Positions 1 through 5,895 are shown, counted from the first letter of the stretch. The stretch: 10,533 bases of DNA from Patescibacteria group bacterium (GCA_022710085.1 JAKLHP010000023.1:1-10533), one strand, 5' to 3'. The notes: generated by a model not told the origin, from the letters alone. Numbers and translations are program-made.

Positions 1-332
1 TTTTTTTCAAGGCAATAAGGCGTGCTGTAGAGTGCCCCAAGGGGTTCGAAGCCGTCGAAATGCTTCATCGTAAATCCGATCGGTCTGCCATTCTGGCTTT
101 GAACAATTTCCTCAGGAACCGAGCAGAACCATTCCAGTCCTTGGTAAAGTTCGATGTCTCTCCCGATGAATTCCAGACGATCATTCACTTCTTTGATATC
201 ATCGATGTCTTCATATTCATATATCTTGACCAGTTTTCCCGGCAGAAATGAATAGATGGTTCCCTGTCCTCCGTTATCGTTGAATTTCTTGAGATTATCG
301 ATGTTGTCGAGCGAGATTCTCTTCATCTGCAT
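1..332 (-). CDS. Protein-kinase-like protein, N-lobe only (cut by the window edge)
   Basis: The gene reads leftwards from ATG at 332 and is still open at base 1 (110 complete codons). I chose this ATG rather than the one two codons later because AAGGAG lies 6 to 8 bases upstream of it. Seen: a glycine-rich loop G21-G22-Q-G24-T-I-Y, then V-K36-I-Y about 12 residues later, fitting the ATP-binding lysine, then a hinge-like stretch GRPIGFTMKHFDGFEPLGAL near residues 82-101. This is the layout of bacterial Ser/Thr-kinase-like proteins of the YegI/TerY-associated type, where the hinge reads like G-x-x-x-G-F-x-M-P. The catalytic HRD and DFG motifs would lie beyond the edge, so activity cannot be judged. 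It follows the vWA gene by 73 bases on the same strand, which suggests one operon and a shared signalling role. The family assignment is inferred from motifs. Confidence 0.72.
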   Translation of the reverse strand, partial: MQMKRISLDNIDNLKKFNDNGGQGTIYSFLPGKLVKIYEYEDIDDIKEVNDRLEFIGRDIELYQGLEWFCSVPEEIVQSQNGRPIGFTMKHFDGFEPLGALYSTPYCLEK

Positions 333-361
333 TGCTCTCTCCTTCTTCTGTTTGGGAAAGC

Positions 362-387
362 GAGGGGGAAGTTATTTACTCCCCCTC
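362..387 (-). promoter_or_regulatory. Intercistronic hairpin between the vWA and kinase genes
   Basis: GAGGGGGA (362-369) pairs perfectly with TCCCCCTC (380-387) around a 10-base AT-rich loop. On the minus-strand transcript it lies between the vWA stop and the kinase SD. No U-tract follows, so it is unlikely to be an intrinsic terminator; mRNA processing, 3'-end protection or partial attenuation between the two genes would fit better. The stem is directly visible; its role is inferred. Confidence 0.45.
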
Positions 388-405
388 AACCTTGCTTAGC
401 TTTAA

Positions 406-1116
406 CTAACGGAGGCGGTGTTTGCTCCGGTCTGAGAGCAGTAATACCAGTCTTCTGAAGGCTTTTTTCTGTCTGCTCATATCTGTGCCATGATCGGCCC
501 AGAAATGGCAATTCTCGCTCTCCAGTCCGCATGCCTTGGCGATTCTCATAAACTTGTTGCGGTCAATTCCAACGCCAGAATTGAAGTATGCGAGCTGAAC
601 GCGAAGCTTTATGGGAGAACGCTCGAAACTTTTGATAGTTTTGCGCACATCCTCGGGCTTGAAATTGTGGGCGATTTCTTCTCCATCAGTGATAATGACG
701 ACCTCAGCTCTTGCAGAGCGAAAATGCATCTGCTGCCTGATGATTTCAGCGGCCCTAGTGCAACTTTCGATGCCGGCGATAATTGAACCGTAAAGAGCCG
801 TTATCCCGTTGCGGCCATTACCAAGGAAGCAGTTTTTGGTTATCGGCATCTGCATTATCTCTTCGATTCTGAAGTAGCCGGGCTTCCTGGTGACACTGCG
901 GATTTTTCCTTCGGAAAAGGTTCCAAGGGATATCCGCAGCATGTTTTTTTCAACCTCATTTATTCCCGATAAGGCAGGAAGCATTACCTGCTTGATGGCT
1001 TCGGCCGGAATTCCTTCTTCGTGAAGAGGCACCATACTTCCGCTGATATCTATTAGAGTGTTCATGGCTGTCGGATCATCCGTTTCATACAGTCTTTTCG
1101 GCGGTGTGATATACAT
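406..1116 (-). CDS. TerY-like von Willebrand factor A (vWA) domain protein
   Basis: A 236-aa single-domain vWA protein. The metal-ion-dependent adhesion site is complete: D23-I-S25-G-S27, T106 (in N-G-I-T-A-L-Y) and D144-G145-E in I-I-T-D-G-E. There is no signal peptide or membrane segment, so it should act in the cytoplasm as a metal-dependent protein-binding module. Short stand-alone vWA proteins with this pattern next to a kinase-like protein are typical of TerY-type vWA/PP2C/kinase modules known from tellurite and stress-response loci. The start has a strong SD (AAGGAGG, 1123-1129) 6 bases upstream, directly preceded by a GATCC/GGATC hairpin. A kinase-like gene follows on the same strand. 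The vWA call is firm; membership of a phosphorylation triad is inferred. Confidence 0.88.
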   Translation of the reverse strand: MYITPPKRLYETDDPTAMNTLIDISGSMVPLHEEGIPAEAIKQVMLPALSGINEVEKNMLRISLGTFSEGKIRSVTRKPGYFRIEEIMQMPITKNCFLGNGRNGITALYGSIIAGIESCTRAAEIIRQQMHFRSARAEVVIITDGEEIAHNFKPEDVRKTIKSFERSPIKLRVQLAYFNSGVGIDRNKFMRIAKACGLESENCHFWADHGTDMSRQKKAFRRLVLLLSDRSKHRLR

Positions 1117-1130
1117 AAACTTCCTCCTTC

Positions 1131-1178
1131 GATCCTTTTCGGATCCAGTTTAATATTTTTTTCGATTTACTTTAATCG
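1131..1178 (-). promoter_or_regulatory. Two small hairpins in the vWA 5' leader, one abutting the SD
   Basis: Reading the minus strand, CGATT/AATCG (1163-1167 with 1174-1178) and then GATCC/GGATC (1131-1135 with 1141-1145, loop GAAAA) form two 5-bp stems. The second ends at the base just before the CGAAGGAGG ribosome binding site. Together with the small ORF at 1189-1215 they make this leader structured. The stems are short and could occur by chance; a role in SD accessibility is inference. Confidence 0.3.
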
Positions 1179-1188
1179 GTTGTTAAAA

Positions 1189-1215
1189 TTAACACGGCGA
1201 ACGACAAAATTTCAT
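1189..1215 (-). CDS. Putative 8-aa leader peptide (MKFCRSPC)
   Basis: In the leader of the vWA gene, ATG at 1215-1213 is preceded by AAGGAGGG (1228-1221) at ideal spacing of about 5 bases and followed by seven sense codons and TAA. The encoded peptide is M-K-F-C-R-S-P-C. The SD is as strong as those of the real genes here, which makes initiation likely. It lies about 70 bases upstream of the vWA start and downstream of the predicted promoter at 1355-1382. It could be a leader peptide controlling the vWA/kinase operon (two cysteines in eight residues) or simply an untranslated coincidence. No known leader peptide family is recognised. Confidence 0.42.
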   Translation of the reverse strand: MKFCRSPC

Positions 1216-1354
1216 TTCTCCCTCCTTTTTGTGTAAGAACTATGACAAGAAAAATCTCGTCATGGGCGATGCTTTGGAGCAAAGCTTTCCTTGAAATAGA
1301 CAGGCTATTTCTGGGAAAAATTTGCTCTGAGTTTGAATTTAATGTAAACATTCG

Positions 1355-1382
1355 AGTGTAACATGTTTATTTTTTTTGTCAA
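1355..1382 (-). promoter_or_regulatory. Sigma-70-type promoter for the leader/vWA/kinase operon
   Basis: On the minus strand TTGACA (1382-1377, perfect -35) is followed by a 16-bp A-rich spacer and TACACT (1360-1355, 4 of 6 matches to TATAAT). It lies downstream of the NYN terminator, so it explains how the vWA gene is transcribed, with a leader of about 230 nt. The rest of 1216-1478 holds only AT-rich sequence with small inverted repeats (for example GCTTT/AAAGC at 1270-1284) and no convincing gene. Confidence 0.6.
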
Positions 1383-1478
1383 GAAGCAGGGATAGTCTAA
1401 GCAAGGCTGAAATAAAGGTTTATCCGGATGTTTTTTGAATATATTTTTTTTTGTTTTTAATGATGATTTTGATTTATG

Positions 1479-1513
1479 AAAAAAGCCCCACACGATTTTT
1501 TGTCGCGCGGGGC
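1479..1513 (-). terminator. Intrinsic terminator of the NYN gene
   Basis: On the minus strand GCCCCGCGCG (1513-1504) pairs with CGTGTGGGGC (1494-1485), giving 10 bp with two G-U pairs and a 9-base loop, and is followed directly by six Ts (1484-1479). It sits 20 bases after the NYN stop codon. It separates the NYN transcript from the downstream vWA/kinase unit. Confidence 0.9.
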
Positions 1514-1533
1514 AATTAGTTGGACAGAATCAG

Positions 1534-2106
1534 TTAGTCTCGTCCTGTTAACTTGTTAAGAAAAGATACTTCTTCATCTTGGGTCTGCAGGAAAGTTATT
1601 TCGTCGATTGGCAGATCTTCAATGAAGATTCTTCGCCCGGGCTCATTGAACAGTTCTCTTGAAATACTGTTTCTTGATGAGACAACGGTAAAGTCCTTTC
1701 CTGATTCTCTGATCTTTTCAGGGAGAAAAGCGAAATCTGAATCTCCGCTGCAGAGAATGATTTCATCGCAGCCATTTCTCCAGATCCGACTAGCGATGTC
1801 GAAAGTGATCTCACAGTCCAGATTGTTCTTAATTACTGGTCCCCTGGATGTCTGGATCGTTTTCGGTTCCTTGGTTATTACCTTGAAACCGTCATATTCC
1901 AGACGTTTTTTGAACGAGTTTTGTGCAGGACCGTTTACCATGCCGATATAGACATTTTTTTCAATGATTTCGGAGCCGATAGTTATCAGCTTTGTCATCT
2001 TGATGATGTCTAATCTCATCTGGCGGGAAAGATTCATTTCTCTTGCCATATTCTGAAAAGCTGAGCTGATATTGGCTAGATCTATGAATACCGCAACTCT
2101 TTTCAT
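1534..2106 (-). CDS. NYN/LabA-like (PIN-fold) ribonuclease-family protein
   Basis: A 190-aa soluble protein made almost entirely of a NYN domain. Seen: V-F-I-D9-L-A-N12 near the start, N-L-D97-C-E99 with D103 in the middle, and L-C-S-G-D122-S-D124-F near residue 118. These acidic residues are where this PIN-like fold binds metal in nucleases of the LabA/DUF88 group, so the catalytic centre looks intact. The family is thought to act on RNA; the substrate here is unknown. AAGGAG lies 6 bases upstream of the ATG. The gene has its own promoter (2223-2251) and terminator (1479-1513), so it is a single-gene unit. Its start may also overlap a small upstream frame (see 2103-2177). Confidence 0.88.
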   Translation of the reverse strand: MKRVAVFIDLANISSAFQNMAREMNLSRQMRLDIIKMTKLITIGSEIIEKNVYIGMVNGPAQNSFKKRLEYDGFKVITKEPKTIQTSRGPVIKNNLDCEITFDIASRIWRNGCDEIILCSGDSDFAFLPEKIRESGKDFTVVSSRNSISRELFNEPGRRIFIEDLPIDEITFLQTQDEEVSFLNKLTGRD

Positions 2107-2177
2107 AACACTCTCCTTGTTAAACGATTTTTTGATTTTTCTTGAGTTGTTTTTGGCTGCAAACTGCGAACTTGTAT
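2103..2177 (-). other. SD followed by an ATA-led 24-codon open frame overlapping the NYN start
   Basis: In the NYN leader a strong SD (GGGAGGTGAG, 2187-2178) has no ATG behind it. At normal spacing stands ATA (2177-2175), which opens 24 codons (I-Q-V-R-S-L-Q-P at the start) and ends in a TGA overlapping the NYN start as ATGA. A GTG inside the SD itself (2182-2180) opens another 20-codon frame ending at 2120. Either could couple translation to the NYN gene, but ATA starts are very rare and a frame this short is easily open by chance. I report the SD as seen and the translation as speculative. Confidence 0.22.
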
Positions 2178-2222
2178 CTCACCTCCCTTTTTGCTGTTAT
2201 ATTATTAAAGATCTGAAGCTAA

Positions 2223-2251
2223 TTTGTATCATCATTTTCTTTTTTTGTCAA
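2223..2251 (-). promoter_or_regulatory. Sigma-70-type promoter of the NYN gene
   Basis: On the minus strand TTGACA (2251-2246) stands 17 bp from TACAAA (2228-2223; 4 of 6 matches). As at the vWA promoter, the -35 box runs straight into a tract of A residues. The predicted transcript starts about 110 bases before the NYN start codon. It is divergent from the plus-strand promoter at 2276, with only about 24 bp between the two -35 boxes. Confidence 0.6.
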
Positions 2252-2275
2252 TGAGGATTTTATGGTTTTGAAAAT

Positions 2276-2309
2276 TTGACAAAAAACCCGATTTTTAATA
2301 CATTATAAT
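2276..2309 (+). promoter_or_regulatory. Sigma-70-type promoter of the small basic-protein operon
   Basis: TTGACA (2276-2281) is followed after 17 bp by TACATT (2299-2304); a perfect TATAAT overlaps it at 2304-2309 but is 22 bp from the -35 box. An A-tract follows the -35 box, as in the two minus-strand promoters. Transcription from here would cover the genes at 2365-3185 and end at the terminator at 3250-3288. Confidence 0.6.
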
Positions 2310-2364
2310 ACAAAAGTGAGTAGCGGTTCTTTTTAAAATAATCTAAAAAAGGAGGTGATGATTT

Positions 2365-2610
2365 ATGGGTCGCCGAAGAGGAAATCGTAGGAAAGGAAAA
2401 AGAGTAAGGCGTGGCGGATCGGGTTTGTTTACAAACAGGAGAAACCCGGGTTCCCATTGGATACCGTTCTATGACATCTGGCTCAATACCAAAGAACGTG
2501 TTTATTCATGGTTCTATGGTGTTCCGGAGGGATCGTATATCCGCTGGAACAACAAGGGTCAGATTGTTGGCCATCTTTCGAGAGCCAAACGTCCGTGGTT
2601 CAAGAAATAA
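2365..2610 (+). CDS. Small, very basic protein (81 aa), family not recognised
   Basis: ATG at 2365 is preceded by AAGGAGGTGAT (2349-2359), an 11-base exact match to the anti-SD end of 16S rRNA, so translation is likely strong. Residues 1-27 are mostly Arg, Lys and Gly (MGRRRGNRRKGKRVRRGGSG at the start), suited to binding nucleic acid or another polyanion. The rest is rich in Trp, Tyr and Phe with alternating polar residues, suggesting a small beta-rich domain, and ends in R-P-W-F-K-K. There is no signal peptide or membrane segment. It is the first gene of a unit of small basic proteins. I do not recognise the family. A +1-frame ORF overlapping its end (2411-2647) has no SD and is taken as a shadow. 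Confidence 0.75.
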   Translation: MGRRRGNRRKGKRVRRGGSGLFTNRRNPGSHWIPFYDIWLNTKERVYSWFYGVPEGSYIRWNNKGQIVGHLSRAKRPWFKK

Positions 2611-2630
2611 TTCGCGGGTGAATGTTGCTG

Positions 2631-2670
2631 AAGGAGGTGATGAATAATTCCAGCGTCTAGGCAAAGCTGA
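2631..2670 (+). other. Orphan perfect SD followed by ATT: possible minigene or decayed start
   Basis: AAGGAGGTGAT recurs here (2631-2641), identical to the SD of the 81-aa gene, but where that gene has ATG (6 bases on from the SD's last base) this site has ATT (2647-2649). From ATT the frame reads seven codons (I-P-A-S-R-Q-S) to TGA at 2668-2670. A closer ATG (2640-2642) opens only six codons (MNNSSV) and is too near the SD. It may be a relic of a duplicated and lost gene start, a non-AUG minigene, or a ribosome loading site for the next gene 42 bases on. The SD identity is seen; its function is not known. Confidence 0.35.
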
Positions 2671-2711
2671 AGGAAAAAATTTGCCAAAAAATACCAAGAG
2701 GTGGAATAGCT

Positions 2712-2951
2712 ATGGCAAAATGGAATCGGAAAAATGGCAGAAACAATGGCAGTCGCAGAACGGTTTGCTGGTACTGCAAGCGTCCGATCAGAGGAAAGGT
2801 TTGGATCTGGGGTTCTCATCCTGTGCATAAGAGATGTCATGATATTTGCTGTGGAAATCTTATGACTGGAAAAAGACTTCTTGAAAGAATCAAAAAGTCC
2901 AACCAGCCCTCCCAGAAAAGAGGATTCTTTTCCTGGCTGTTCGGGGGATAA
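2712..2951 (+). CDS. Small basic Cys/His-rich protein (79 aa), probable metal-binding module
   Basis: The start ATG at 2712 follows AGAGGTGG with 8 bases between. Seen: a basic, Asn/Arg-rich N-terminus, then C19-W-Y-C22, and after 13 residues H36-P-V-H39-K-R-C42, with further C46-C47. A C-x2-C followed by H-x2-C is the ligand pattern of a small zinc ribbon or half treble clef, so one zinc ion is plausible. The C-terminus is basic and ends in an aromatic/Gly tail (FFSWLFGG) that could touch a membrane or partner. Its stop (2949-2951) is 2 bases before the next small ORF, which points to coupled translation. No family is recognised. Confidence 0.75.
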   Translation: MAKWNRKNGRNNGSRRTVCWYCKRPIRGKVWIWGSHPVHKRCHDICCGNLMTGKRLLERIKKSNQPSQKRGFFSWLFGG

Positions 2952-2953
2952 GG

Positions 2954-3022
2954 ATGAAATCTTTTAGCAGATTTCTGCGAGCGACAGAAGCGGTTTCAAG
3001 AAGCGCAAAAAAGCTTCAGTAG
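2954..3022 (+). CDS. Putative 22-aa basic peptide
   Basis: An ATG at 2954, two bases after the stop of the 79-aa gene, opens 22 codons (MKSFSRFLRATEAVSRSAKK and two more) to TAG at 3020-3022. A GGGGG run 6 bases upstream and the near-overlap with the previous stop would let terminating ribosomes restart here. The peptide is basic and would form an amphipathic helix. Its stop codon merges into the SD of the next gene (TAGGAGG). It fills the space between two genes exactly, which favours a real gene, but at this length chance cannot be excluded. Confidence 0.45.
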   Translation: MKSFSRFLRATEAVSRSAKKLQ

Positions 3023-3032
3023 GAGGAAAAAG

Positions 3033-3185
3033 GTGAGCAAACGGCAGATAAAAGGAAAAATCAAACAGCTTAAAAAACGGATTAAACAATCCCAAAAATC
3101 AACTAACGGAAACGGAACAACCAAGCATTGCAAGAACATGCAGAGAAAAGCAGCCAAAATAGCAAGAAAACTTCGCTACATGTAA
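3033..3185 (+). CDS. Small, very basic helical protein (50 aa), GTG start
   Basis: GTG at 3033 has a strong SD (AGGAGG, 3021-3026) 6 bases upstream and opens 50 codons to TAA at 3183-3185. About a third of the residues are Lys or Arg, with two helical basic stretches (residues 2-21 and 35-48) joined by a Ser/Thr/Asn/Gly linker, and a single Cys at 33. It has no membrane segment. The composition resembles small nucleoid or ribosome-associated proteins, but I recognise no family, so binding of DNA or RNA is inferred from charge only. It is the last substantial gene of the unit that began at 2365. Confidence 0.65.
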   Translation: MSKRQIKGKIKQLKKRIKQSQKSTNGNGTTKHCKNMQRKAAKIARKLRYM

Positions 3186-3218
3186 TTGATAAATATGGCC
3201 CAAAGGAGGAATTGTTAA

Positions 3219-3236
3219 ATGCCTGAGAAGGTATAA
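3219..3236 (+). CDS. SD-led 5-codon ORF (MPEKV)
   Basis: AAAGGAGG (3202-3209) is followed after 9 bases by ATG and four more codons, P-E-K-V, then TAA, 14 bases before the terminator stem. The SD is of the same quality as for the real genes. It may be a minigene, the start of a gene truncated by a deletion that joined it to the terminator, or chance. Function unknown. Confidence 0.28.
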   Translation: MPEKV

Positions 3237-3249
3237 ATAGAGAAAAGGA

Positions 3250-3288
3250 AAACCCTTTACGATCAGAAATGACGCGAAGGGTTTTTTT
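3250..3288 (+). terminator. Intrinsic terminator of the small basic-protein operon
   Basis: AAACCCTT (3250-3257) pairs with AAGGGTTT (3277-3284), continued by further Ts to 3288. The inner part contains TCA-GAAA-TGA, a short upper stem capped by a GNRA tetraloop. The U-tract is on the plus strand. It ends the unit starting at 2276. Confidence 0.85.
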
Positions 3289-3301
3289 ATTGTCAATTTT
3301 T

Positions 3302-3330
3302 TTGTTTATTAACAATTTTTATTGTATAAT
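3302..3330 (+). promoter_or_regulatory. Promoter of the membrane-protein/ATPase operon, with overlapping inverted repeats
   Basis: A perfect TATAAT (3325-3330) stands 17 bp from a weak -35 (TTGTTT, 3302-3307). Two inverted repeats overlap it: TTGTT-TATT-AACAA (3302-3315) and ACAAT-TTTT-ATTGT (3312-3325), which could be an operator or only reflect AT-richness. Because the -10 box falls inside the longest possible reading frame (TTG at 3322), the box also argues for the downstream ATG at 3415 as the true start. The predicted leader is about 78 nt. Confidence 0.5.
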
Positions 3331-3414
3331 TTAATAAAAGAATATGCATCTTGGTGGTTTGCTTTAGATTTGTTGTTCTTTTTTAAAAACTTAAAATCTC
3401 TTTATTTAAATAAT

Positions 3415-5859
3415 ATGAGCTTTGATAATTCGGCAAATGCTATTGATCAAAAGATTGGCCAAAAGATGGCAGGTCTGAAGAAAAAAAGAAAAAGTAAAAT
3501 AGCACAAATTAAAAAAACTCCCGGAGCCGGCGAGCCATTTGGAAGTGATCCGTATGAAATTGAAGATGAAAAATTAAGCCAGGAAGAAATAAATTCACTT
3601 TATGAAAAAGCCAAAGATATTGAAAATGAAAAACAAGAAAATCCAGATTACGATATCAGTGGGATGAAAATCAGCAGCAAGGAAGAATTGAATGCAGATA
3701 CGATCGGGAAAGGAAATAGGATCGCGGTTCCTGAAACTGTTGAAGGAGAACTGATAGAAGAGAAAAAAAGCGGAGCCGAAGAAGTTGAAAAAGGTATAAT
3801 TGAAGATTTAGGAGGGAAAAAGTTTGAAGAAAAAGATAAGCAGGCGCAGGAAAGAGCAAAAAGATTGGAAGAACTGAAAACAGAACTGGAAATTGCGAGG
3901 AAAGAATATGCCGAAATGTATTTTAAGAAAAGGAAAATGTGGGACAGAGCAAAGGAATATTTTGGAGATAAATTTACTAAAGAAGGAAGAGAAAGAGCGG
4001 GTAGAGCGAAAATGGATGCGTCCAGTGTCGTGCTGACTGAAAGCGGAAAACGAGCAGAGATATACAATGACCAGGATATAAATTACATGCAAGCCATTTA
4101 TGAAAATAAACTGATTGATTATAGGAATTTTATTTTGGAAGATATGGAAGCCAGAGGGATTCAAGGAGAAGAACTTAAGAAAGAATTGGCAGAAGCGATG
4201 AAATTTTTTAATTTCGATGAAACAGTCAGTCTTTATGACGCAAAGACAGAAGCAAGAGTCGAAGCAAATTCTAAGGACGATTCAAAATGGGGGAGAGCAA
4301 AAGAAATTGGAGCGAAAATCATCAAATGGTATATCAAACAGCCGGCTTGGAAAAAGTTGGCTTTTGCCGGAATTATTTTGGGCGGAACTGCTGCTAGTAG
4401 CGCTTTGGGATTAGGAACGGCTGTTGCGGGGGCTTTTACTCTGGTTAATTTTGGAAGAAGAATTTTGACAGGAGCAGCTTCGGCAGTCGGTACGGAAGCT
4501 TTGTCGGAGAAAATTGCAGGAAAATTAAGAGAAAAAAAGTCAAACAAGGAAATTGATGAATATTTGAAAGGAATAGAAAATTTTGATTTTGGAGATTTTA
4601 ATAAGTTTTTAGCTCAGAAAACATTTGATGTTAATAAAAAATTTGAAAAAAGAAATCTCGGATCATTTCTCAGAAAAAGCGGAGCAATTGCTTTTGGCGG
4701 ATTAGTCGGTTCAGGCACTTTTGGAAGAATGATTTCTTTTGCATCGGAAAAAACCGGACTTGGAGAATTTTTGAAAGAACATTTTACCAGCGATTCTGAT
4801 TTATACAAATATAGTCCTCCGGGGCAGGAAGGCGCCGGACCTTCAGGAGGAACATCTGGTCCTGATGCGGCTGCCGGTATTGAGGAACCCGGAGGAGGTT
4901 CTCCTGTTGGAGAATCGAAAGTGGAAAATCCAAATCTAGATGCCGATGCTCCTCAGGGAACCAATGTTCCAGAAGAAGAGCTTCAAGGGGAAACTGAAGG
5001 AGAAAGTACGGTTTTGGGAGTCCAGAAAGGCAGCAGTTTGGAAGGAAGTATAATTCAGCATCTCAAGGAGCATCCGGAGCTGGTTGAAAAATATAATGAA
5101 TTAAGCGGGGGAAGGAAGTTTAATCCCGGACAGATTGCTCATCGGATGGCTTTGGATTACGCCGAGAAATATCCTGAATCGTTTCCCCAGGGTCCGCCAA
5201 GTCTTGTTCATGAAGGAACTGGAATAAGAATAAATTTGGAAACGATGGAAATCGAAGATATCCAAAGTGAAAAAGGACTTGGTTATCTTCCAGAAAATGA
5301 AGGAGGCGGAAAAATCCAGACTGAAGAAATAAAAACTTCGGCAGTAATCGAAGAAAATCAACAGTCAACGCTGGAGAAACAGCAGGCATTGAAAAAGGAA
5401 CTTTCCGAAATGAATATTTCCGAGAGGGATAGAATTATGCAGAATTTACAGGAGAGATTAGGAGAAAACGAGAATGAAATAAACACTATCGAAGACCAGC
5501 CGGCGTCTAAATATAACACCAATGAACCATGGAAATATGACGAAGATTTGGATAAGTTGAAAGTAAAAAATCGGGATATCTGGTCAGATATTCACAGGGA
5601 AAATTCAATCCCAGATGTTTTAAGAGAGATAAGACAGGATATCTGTCTTGGAGACATTGACGGCTGGAGACAAATTAAGGATTTGGCTATTGATAACCCG
5701 AATGCATTTTCTGGTGTGAATGACGAGGTGAAAAACAGACTCAGCAACTTGTATGTCCAAAGTCACAAACTAGTCGGTGATTTGGCCAGGCCCAGGCCAG
5801 GAGAAACGGTGGCCAGATGGACAGAAAGAATCACCAGGCTGGTTGTTACCAGGAAATAG
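3415..5859 (+). CDS. Large membrane-associated protein with charged coiled-coil N-terminus (814 aa), operon with ATPase
   Basis: I start at ATG 3415; a TTG at 3322 would add 31 residues but lies across the -10 box. Residues 1-300 are highly charged, Lys/Glu-rich and helical, with coiled-coil character near 140-180. Two hydrophobic, Gly/Ala-rich segments follow (about 315-355 and 417-443), so it is probably a membrane protein. Residues 463-531 are a Pro/Gly/Glu-rich linker. A compact domain follows (about 533-615) with K-G-S-S-L-E-G and later G-Q-I-A-H-R-M-A-L-D-Y, a pattern I associate with CPR membrane proteins. The tail (680-814) is charged and helical. No enzyme motif is seen and there is no SD. 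Together with the ATPase downstream it may form the membrane part of a DNA- or protein-translocating complex. Function not known. Confidence 0.8.
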   Translation: MSFDNSANAIDQKIGQKMAGLKKKRKSKIAQIKKTPGAGEPFGSDPYEIEDEKLSQEEINSLYEKAKDIENEKQENPDYDISGMKISSKEELNADTIGKGNRIAVPETVEGELIEEKKSGAEEVEKGIIEDLGGKKFEEKDKQAQERAKRLEELKTELEIARKEYAEMYFKKRKMWDRAKEYFGDKFTKEGRERAGRAKMDASSVVLTESGKRAEIYNDQDINYMQAIYENKLIDYRNFILEDMEARGIQGEELKKELAEAMKFFNFDETVSLYDAKTEARVEANSKDDSKWGRAKEIGAKIIKWYIKQPAWKKLAFAGIILGGTAASSALGLGTAVAGAFTLVNFGRRILTGAASAVGTEALSEKIAGKLREKKSNKEIDEYLKGIENFDFGDFNKFLAQKTFDVNKKFEKRNLGSFLRKSGAIAFGGLVGSGTFGRMISFASEKTGLGEFLKEHFTSDSDLYKYSPPGQEGAGPSGGTSGPDAAAGIEEPGGGSPVGESKVENPNLDADAPQGTNVPEEELQGETEGESTVLGVQKGSSLEGSIIQHLKEHPELVEKYNELSGGRKFNPGQIAHRMALDYAEKYPESFPQGPPSLVHEGTGIRINLETMEIEDIQSEKGLGYLPENEGGGKIQTEEIKTSAVIEENQQSTLEKQQALKKELSEMNISERDRIMQNLQERLGENENEINTIEDQPASKYNTNEPWKYDEDLDKLKVKNRDIWSDIHRENSIPDVLREIRQDICLGDIDGWRQIKDLAIDNPNAFSGVNDEVKNRLSNLYVQSHKLVGDLARPRPGETVARWTERITRLVVTRK

Positions 5860-5895
5860 GTGTAAATTTTAAAAGTTTAAAATAATTAAAACATT

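Noticed and set aside
2411..2647. 78-codon frame overlapping the 81-aa gene
   Set aside because: It overlaps the SD-led 2365 gene for 200 bases, has no SD of its own, and its composition looks like a frame-shifted reading.
3322..3414. TTG-led 31-codon extension of the large membrane protein
   Set aside because: The TTG lies against a perfect TATAAT and there is no SD; ATG at 3415 is the simpler start.
3648..4164. Long minus-strand frames opposite the membrane protein
   Set aside because: Ser/Phe/Leu-rich products typical of the antisense of Lys/Glu-rich coding sequence, with no SD.
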